NCBI GenBank assembly: GCA_001898465.1 | Contig: MKTX01000001.1 | Span: 124,001-188,000, forward strand | Length of the DNA: 64,000 nt | Reading direction: 5' to 3' | Source of the DNA: Sphingobacteriales bacterium 39-19 | GTDB lineage: Bacteria; Bacteroidota; Bacteroidia; Chitinophagales; Chitinophagaceae | Notes under the pieces: model-generated | Told to the model about the DNA's origin: nothing | The model's input: only the letters and a program-made list of their open reading frames with translations | Databases searched by the model: none | Program-made: the position numbers and the translations under genes | Part shown: positions 61,038 through 64,000 of the stretch, piece by piece | Numbering within the stretch: the first letter of the stretch is position 1 | Layout of the letters: every line of letters starts with the position of its first letter

Positions 61038-62297
61038 ATGTCGTTTAATTTAATGGATGCCGCAAAATCACTTTTCGGCAACGACCTGGTAAACCAGGCA
61101 AGCGCTTCCCTGGGAGAAAACGAAAGTGGAATTTCAAAAGCTTTACAGGCCCTCATCCCTACTACTTTAATGAGTATCATTAATAAATCGGGCAGTACAG
61201 ATGGCGCCAATACCATTGCCCAACTGGCCACGGAGCAATATAATACGGGTACATTAAGCAATTTAAGCGCTGTACTAAGTGATAATAAAGAAGCCCCGTC
61301 ACCGGGTTTCTTAGGTAGTTTATTTAATAATAAATCTGATTTAATCAATACCTTAATTGCTCAATTTTCAGGGGTAAAATCTTCTACGGCTTCTTCGCTG
61401 TTAAGCTGGGTAGCACCTGCCCTACTATCGCTCATCGGAAAGCATGCTTCCACAAATAATTTAACGGCTTCTTCGCTCTCGTCCTGGCTGGGTGAGCAAA
61501 AAAACAGTGTACAGGCAGCGGTACCGGCGGGCTTTAGCCTCGGTTCCATTTTTGGAGAATCGCACCCTGCTGCGGTAAAAAATGAACCTCATGCAACCCA
61601 TGCGATACAGGAAACTGAAGGAAGTAGCTCCGGGTTAAGCTGGCTGGTTCCTATTTTTCTTTTAATCGCATTGGCGGCGGCATCACTCTATTTCTTTAAA
61701 GACGGATGCAATAAAAAGGAAACAGCGGCAAAAGAAGACACTACATTACATACGATGCCTGCCACACCCGCATCCACACCGGCATCGGCAAGCGGGTCTT
61801 TAGACAGCCTGGGAAACTGGGAATATAACCTGGGTAATATCACTAAAATAACTTTACCCGATGGCGTAACATTAGAAGCAGGTGAAAATAGTACTGAAGC
61901 TAAACTGGTTCATTTTTTACAAAGCAATGAAACGCCAGATAGCGTAAAAGGAAATTGGTTTGAATTTACCAATGTTCGTTTTAATACCGGTAGTGCCAGC
62001 ATTACGGATGCCTCATTGACCCAGTTAAAAAACATGGTGGCCATTGCAAAAGCATTTCCCAATGCCCGCTTTAAAGTAGGTGGTTATACCGATAATACAG
62101 GTGATGAAGCTAAAAATGTAGCCCTTTCTAAAAACAGGGCAGCAGCGGTTGCTAAAAAAATTGTTGAATTAGGCGCCCCCGCAAGCAGCTTTGTGGGTTC
62201 TGATGGATATGGATCACAATATCCCCTGGCAGATAATGCTACAGCCGAAGGAAGGGCGCAAAATCGCAGGGTTTCTGTAAATGTAAAAGCAAAATAA
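61038..62297 (+). CDS. DUF937-OmpA fusion protein
   Basis: The product has 419 residues. The N-terminal half (residues about 1-180) resembles DUF937 (FNLMDAAKSLFGNDLVNQAS, GISKALQALIPTTLMSIINK, LLSWVAPALLSLIGKHA). One membrane helix lies at about 204-223 (LSWLVPIFLLIALAAASLYF), then a Thr/Ala/Pro-rich linker, then a C-terminal OmpA-like peptidoglycan-binding domain (FTNVRFNTGSASITDASLTQ, KVGGYTDNTGDEAKN, ALSKNRAAAVAKKIV, AQNRRVSVNVKAK). No signal peptide is present, so the DUF937 part probably faces the cytoplasm. It may tie a cytoplasmic partner to the wall; the function is unknown. Confidence 0.85.
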   Translation: MSFNLMDAAKSLFGNDLVNQASASLGENESGISKALQALIPTTLMSIINKSGSTDGANTIAQLATEQYNTGTLSNLSAVLSDNKEAPSPGFLGSLFNNKSDLINTLIAQFSGVKSSTASSLLSWVAPALLSLIGKHASTNNLTASSLSSWLGEQKNSVQAAVPAGFSLGSIFGESHPAAVKNEPHATHAIQETEGSSSGLSWLVPIFLLIALAAASLYFFKDGCNKKETAAKEDTTLHTMPATPASTPASASGSLDSLGNWEYNLGNITKITLPDGVTLEAGENSTEAKLVHFLQSNETPDSVKGNWFEFTNVRFNTGSASITDASLTQLKNMVAIAKAFPNARFKVGGYTDNTGDEAKNVALSKNRAAAVAKKIVELGAPASSFVGSDGYGSQYPLADNATAEGRAQNRRVSVNVKAK

Positions 62298-62319
62298 GCT
62301 TTCAAAAGAATACGAATAT

Positions 62320-62344
62320 AATCTCCCGCATTTTACGGGAGATT
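62320..62344 (+). terminator. Rho-independent terminator after the DUF937-OmpA gene
   Basis: A 9-bp stem (AATCTCCCG / CGGGAGATT) with a 7-nt loop is followed by TTTTTTG. Confidence 0.92.
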
Positions 62345-62367
62345 TTTTTTGTTACCCAAACAGGCAG

Positions 62368-62396
62368 TTTAAATCGTGGGGCATTTATTAACTTTA
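62368..62396 (+). promoter_or_regulatory. ruvB promoter candidate, TAACTTTA 4 nt before ATG
   Basis: TTTA (62368-62371) is followed after 17 bp by TAACTTTA (62389-62396), one base off TAnnTTTG. Only CCCC separates it from the ATG at 62401, so the mRNA would be nearly leaderless. Confidence 0.45.
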
Positions 62397-62400
62397 CCCC

Positions 62401-63435
62401 ATGGCCAACCCCAACTTAAATAAGGAAACAGAAAAATTAAGCCCGGCAGAAAAAGAATTTGAAAACAACATTCGCCCATCTGCCATTGACCAGTTTAACG
62501 GCCAGCAACAAATTATTGATAACCTCAGTATTTTTATAAAAGCCAGTAAAATGCGGGGCGAAGCATTAGACCATATTCTTTTTCATGGCCCGCCGGGATT
62601 GGGTAAAACTACACTCAGCCGCATTGTAGCCCATGAAATGGGCGTAAACATAAAAGAAACCAGCGGGCCGGTTATTGAAAAACCAGGTGACCTGGCCGGC
62701 CTGTTAACCAACCTGGAACCCAATGACGTACTGTTTATTGATGAAATACATCGCCTGAGTACTGTAGTAGAAGAATATCTCTATGCGGCCATGGAAGATT
62801 TTAGAATAGACATCATGATAGACAGTGGTCCCAATGCCAGGTCAGTACAATTAAACCTAAATCCTTTTACTTTAGTAGGCGCTACCACACGCAGTGGATT
62901 ATTATCCGCTCCTTTGCTTAGCCGGTTTGCCATTAAAAATCGTTTAGAATATTATCATGCTGGCACTTTAGAACAAATTTTACTAAGAAGTGCAAACATT
63001 TTAGGTACTAAAATTACAAGTGATGCAGCTGCAGAAATTGCCCGCCGCAGCAGGGGGACTCCCCGAATTGCTAATGGCCTTTTAAGGCGGGTAAGAGATT
63101 TTGCCCAGGTTTTGGGAAATGGAGTGATTGATTTTGCCATTACCGCACACGCTTTACAGGCACTGCAGGTTGATGCATATGGCCTGGATGAAATGGACAA
63201 TAAAATCTTACTTACCATTATTGATAAGTTTAAAGGAGGGCCGGTGGGAATAACCACTATTGCTACGGCAGTAGGTGAAGAAACCGGTACCCTTGAAGAA
63301 GTGTATGAACCTTTTTTAATACAAGAAGGTTTTATTGTTCGTACTGCCCGGGGCAGGGAAGTAACTGATAAAGCATACAACCATCTCAATAAAAAAAGGC
63401 CTGGCCCGGGAAACTTACCCGGGTTATTTTCCTGA
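62401..63435 (+). CDS. ruvB: Holliday junction branch-migration helicase RuvB
   Basis: The product is 344 residues of standard length. The AAA+ core has Walker [14 protein letters not shown], Walker [12 protein letters not shown], sensor 1 [20 protein letters not shown] and the C-terminal winged helix ([25 protein letters not shown]). As hexamers with RuvA it drives branch migration during recombination repair. ruvA and ruvC are not next to it. The next gene on the same strand starts 85 bp downstream. Confidence 0.98.
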   Translation: MANPNLNKETEKLSPAEKEFENNIRPSAIDQFNGQQQIIDNLSIFIKASKMRGEALDHILFHGPPGLGKTTLSRIVAHEMGVNIKETSGPVIEKPGDLAGLLTNLEPNDVLFIDEIHRLSTVVEEYLYAAMEDFRIDIMIDSGPNARSVQLNLNPFTLVGATTRSGLLSAPLLSRFAIKNRLEYYHAGTLEQILLRSANILGTKITSDAAAEIARRSRGTPRIANGLLRRVRDFAQVLGNGVIDFAITAHALQALQVDAYGLDEMDNKILLTIIDKFKGGPVGITTIATAVGEETGTLEEVYEPFLIQEGFIVRTARGREVTDKAYNHLNKKRPGPGNLPGLFS

Positions 63436-63520
63436 TTTTTTTCGTTGTTATAACTTTATAAATTCTCCTTTATAGGTATTGGAAATGAGAGTTTGAGCCC
63501 CGTAATTTTATATAAAAAAG

Positions 63521-64000
63521 ATGGCTCGTACCCTCATCCATTTTTTATATTTTACCGCAAAAGAAAGATCAGGCACATTGTTCCTGCTTGCCTTTATATT
63601 ATTGTGCAGTGCATTGCCTTTTATATATGCTGCTATTTCACCAAAACAGGTTTTACAGGAAGAAGAAAAAAAATTAATAAGCACATTCAAAAACCAAAAT
63701 AACTATCCTGGCAAAACTAGCTATGCAAACGAAAGCACTGCGCATGATATACCGTATAATAACGATGCCTACAATCCACCGGGTCTGGCCTCTCATTTTT
63801 ATTTTGATCCGAATACGGCTACCACCGGCGAATGGATGCAATTAGGTATTAAAGAAAAAACAGCCCTTACGATTCAAAAATATGTAAGCAAAGGGGGCCA
63901 TTTTGATGTGCCGGAAGATATCAGCAAAATATGGGGTTTATCAAAACAGGATGTAAACAGGTTATTGCCTTATGTACGCATTGTGCCCAACCACAAAGCA
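63521..64000 (+). CDS. Helix-hairpin-helix (ComEA-like) protein, truncated by window edge
   Basis: An open frame starts at the ATG at 63521 (MARTLIHFLYFTAKERSGTL) and runs off the right end, giving 160 codons. One membrane helix is at about residues 18-38 (TLFLLAFILLCSALPFIYAA). The part after residue 90 (HFYFDPNTATTGEWMQLGIK, TIQKYVSKGGHFDVPEDISK, IWGLSKQDVNRLLPYV) matches helix-hairpin-helix units of ComEA-like Bacteroidota proteins, where several such units bind DNA. A role in DNA uptake is possible but not shown. Confidence 0.85.
   Translation, partial: MARTLIHFLYFTAKERSGTLFLLAFILLCSALPFIYAAISPKQVLQEEEKKLISTFKNQNNYPGKTSYANESTAHDIPYNNDAYNPPGLASHFYFDPNTATTGEWMQLGIKEKTALTIQKYVSKGGHFDVPEDISKIWGLSKQDVNRLLPYVRIVPNHKA

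Overview
The window is a dense 64-kb piece of chromosome from a Bacteroidota bacterium, most likely of the order Chitinophagales (family Chitinophagaceae or a near relative). The phylum call rests on type IX secretion (T9SS) C-terminal sorting domains, promoters of the form TAnnTTTG, an ATP synthase a subunit with a long signal-peptide-like N-terminus, LytTR/LytS regulators, DUF4402 and MG2/Plug proteins, and a bacterial group II PcrB-like synthase. The finer placement is inference. I saw no tRNA, rRNA, insertion sequence, prophage or CRISPR array.

Layout. 1-935: 5' part of dnaB, running off the left edge. 1375-4380: pheT, a small coiled-coil gene and zapA, converging on gmk. 5059-7744 (minus): a Cys/Lys-rich secreted peptide, psd, cdsA and a CPBP protease. 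7791-12038: dus, two small exported proteins, queA and an L,D-transpeptidase. 12291-14825 (minus): ECF sigma factor, anti-sigma protein and outer-membrane protein. 14951-18448 (minus): an isobutyryl-CoA mutase of the IcmF type, split into two ORFs by one in-frame TAA. 18555-20149: rsmA and an outer-membrane lipoprotein. 20243-28255 (minus): two T9SS cargo proteins, a 1869-residue repeat protein and an M1 peptidase. 28443-33155 (minus): a chaperone/usher-type fimbrial locus with two DUF4402 pilin-like proteins. 33350-37075: pdxA and the F0/delta half of ATP synthase (atpB-E-F-H). 37636-41746: accessory surface proteins, one of them a broken lipoprotein gene. 41841-45891: an ABC exporter and a large secreted protein with a possible His/Cys dyad. 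46061-47802: a PhoB/PhoR-like two-component pair. 47803-48222: a gene-free stretch holding a TPP riboswitch that ends in a terminator with no gene behind it. 48223-51964: serS, an unknown 116-residue protein, a periplasmic cyclophilin, gcvH, a VanZ-like protein and a GlsB/YeaQ-like protein. 52000-56863 (minus): metallophosphoesterase, flippase, and an arfB-mbnP-mbnH operon. 56974-60861: PcrB-like synthase, M28 peptidase and a LytTR/LytS pair. 61038-64000: a DUF937-OmpA protein, ruvB and a partial helix-hairpin-helix protein.

The parts most worth following up are the fimbrial locus, the orphan TPP riboswitch, the split IcmF, the MbnP/MbnH pair coupled to arfB, and a two-class promoter pattern in which several genes appear to be transcribed as near-leaderless mRNAs. 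All family assignments were made by eye from motifs and domain order; none was checked against a database.
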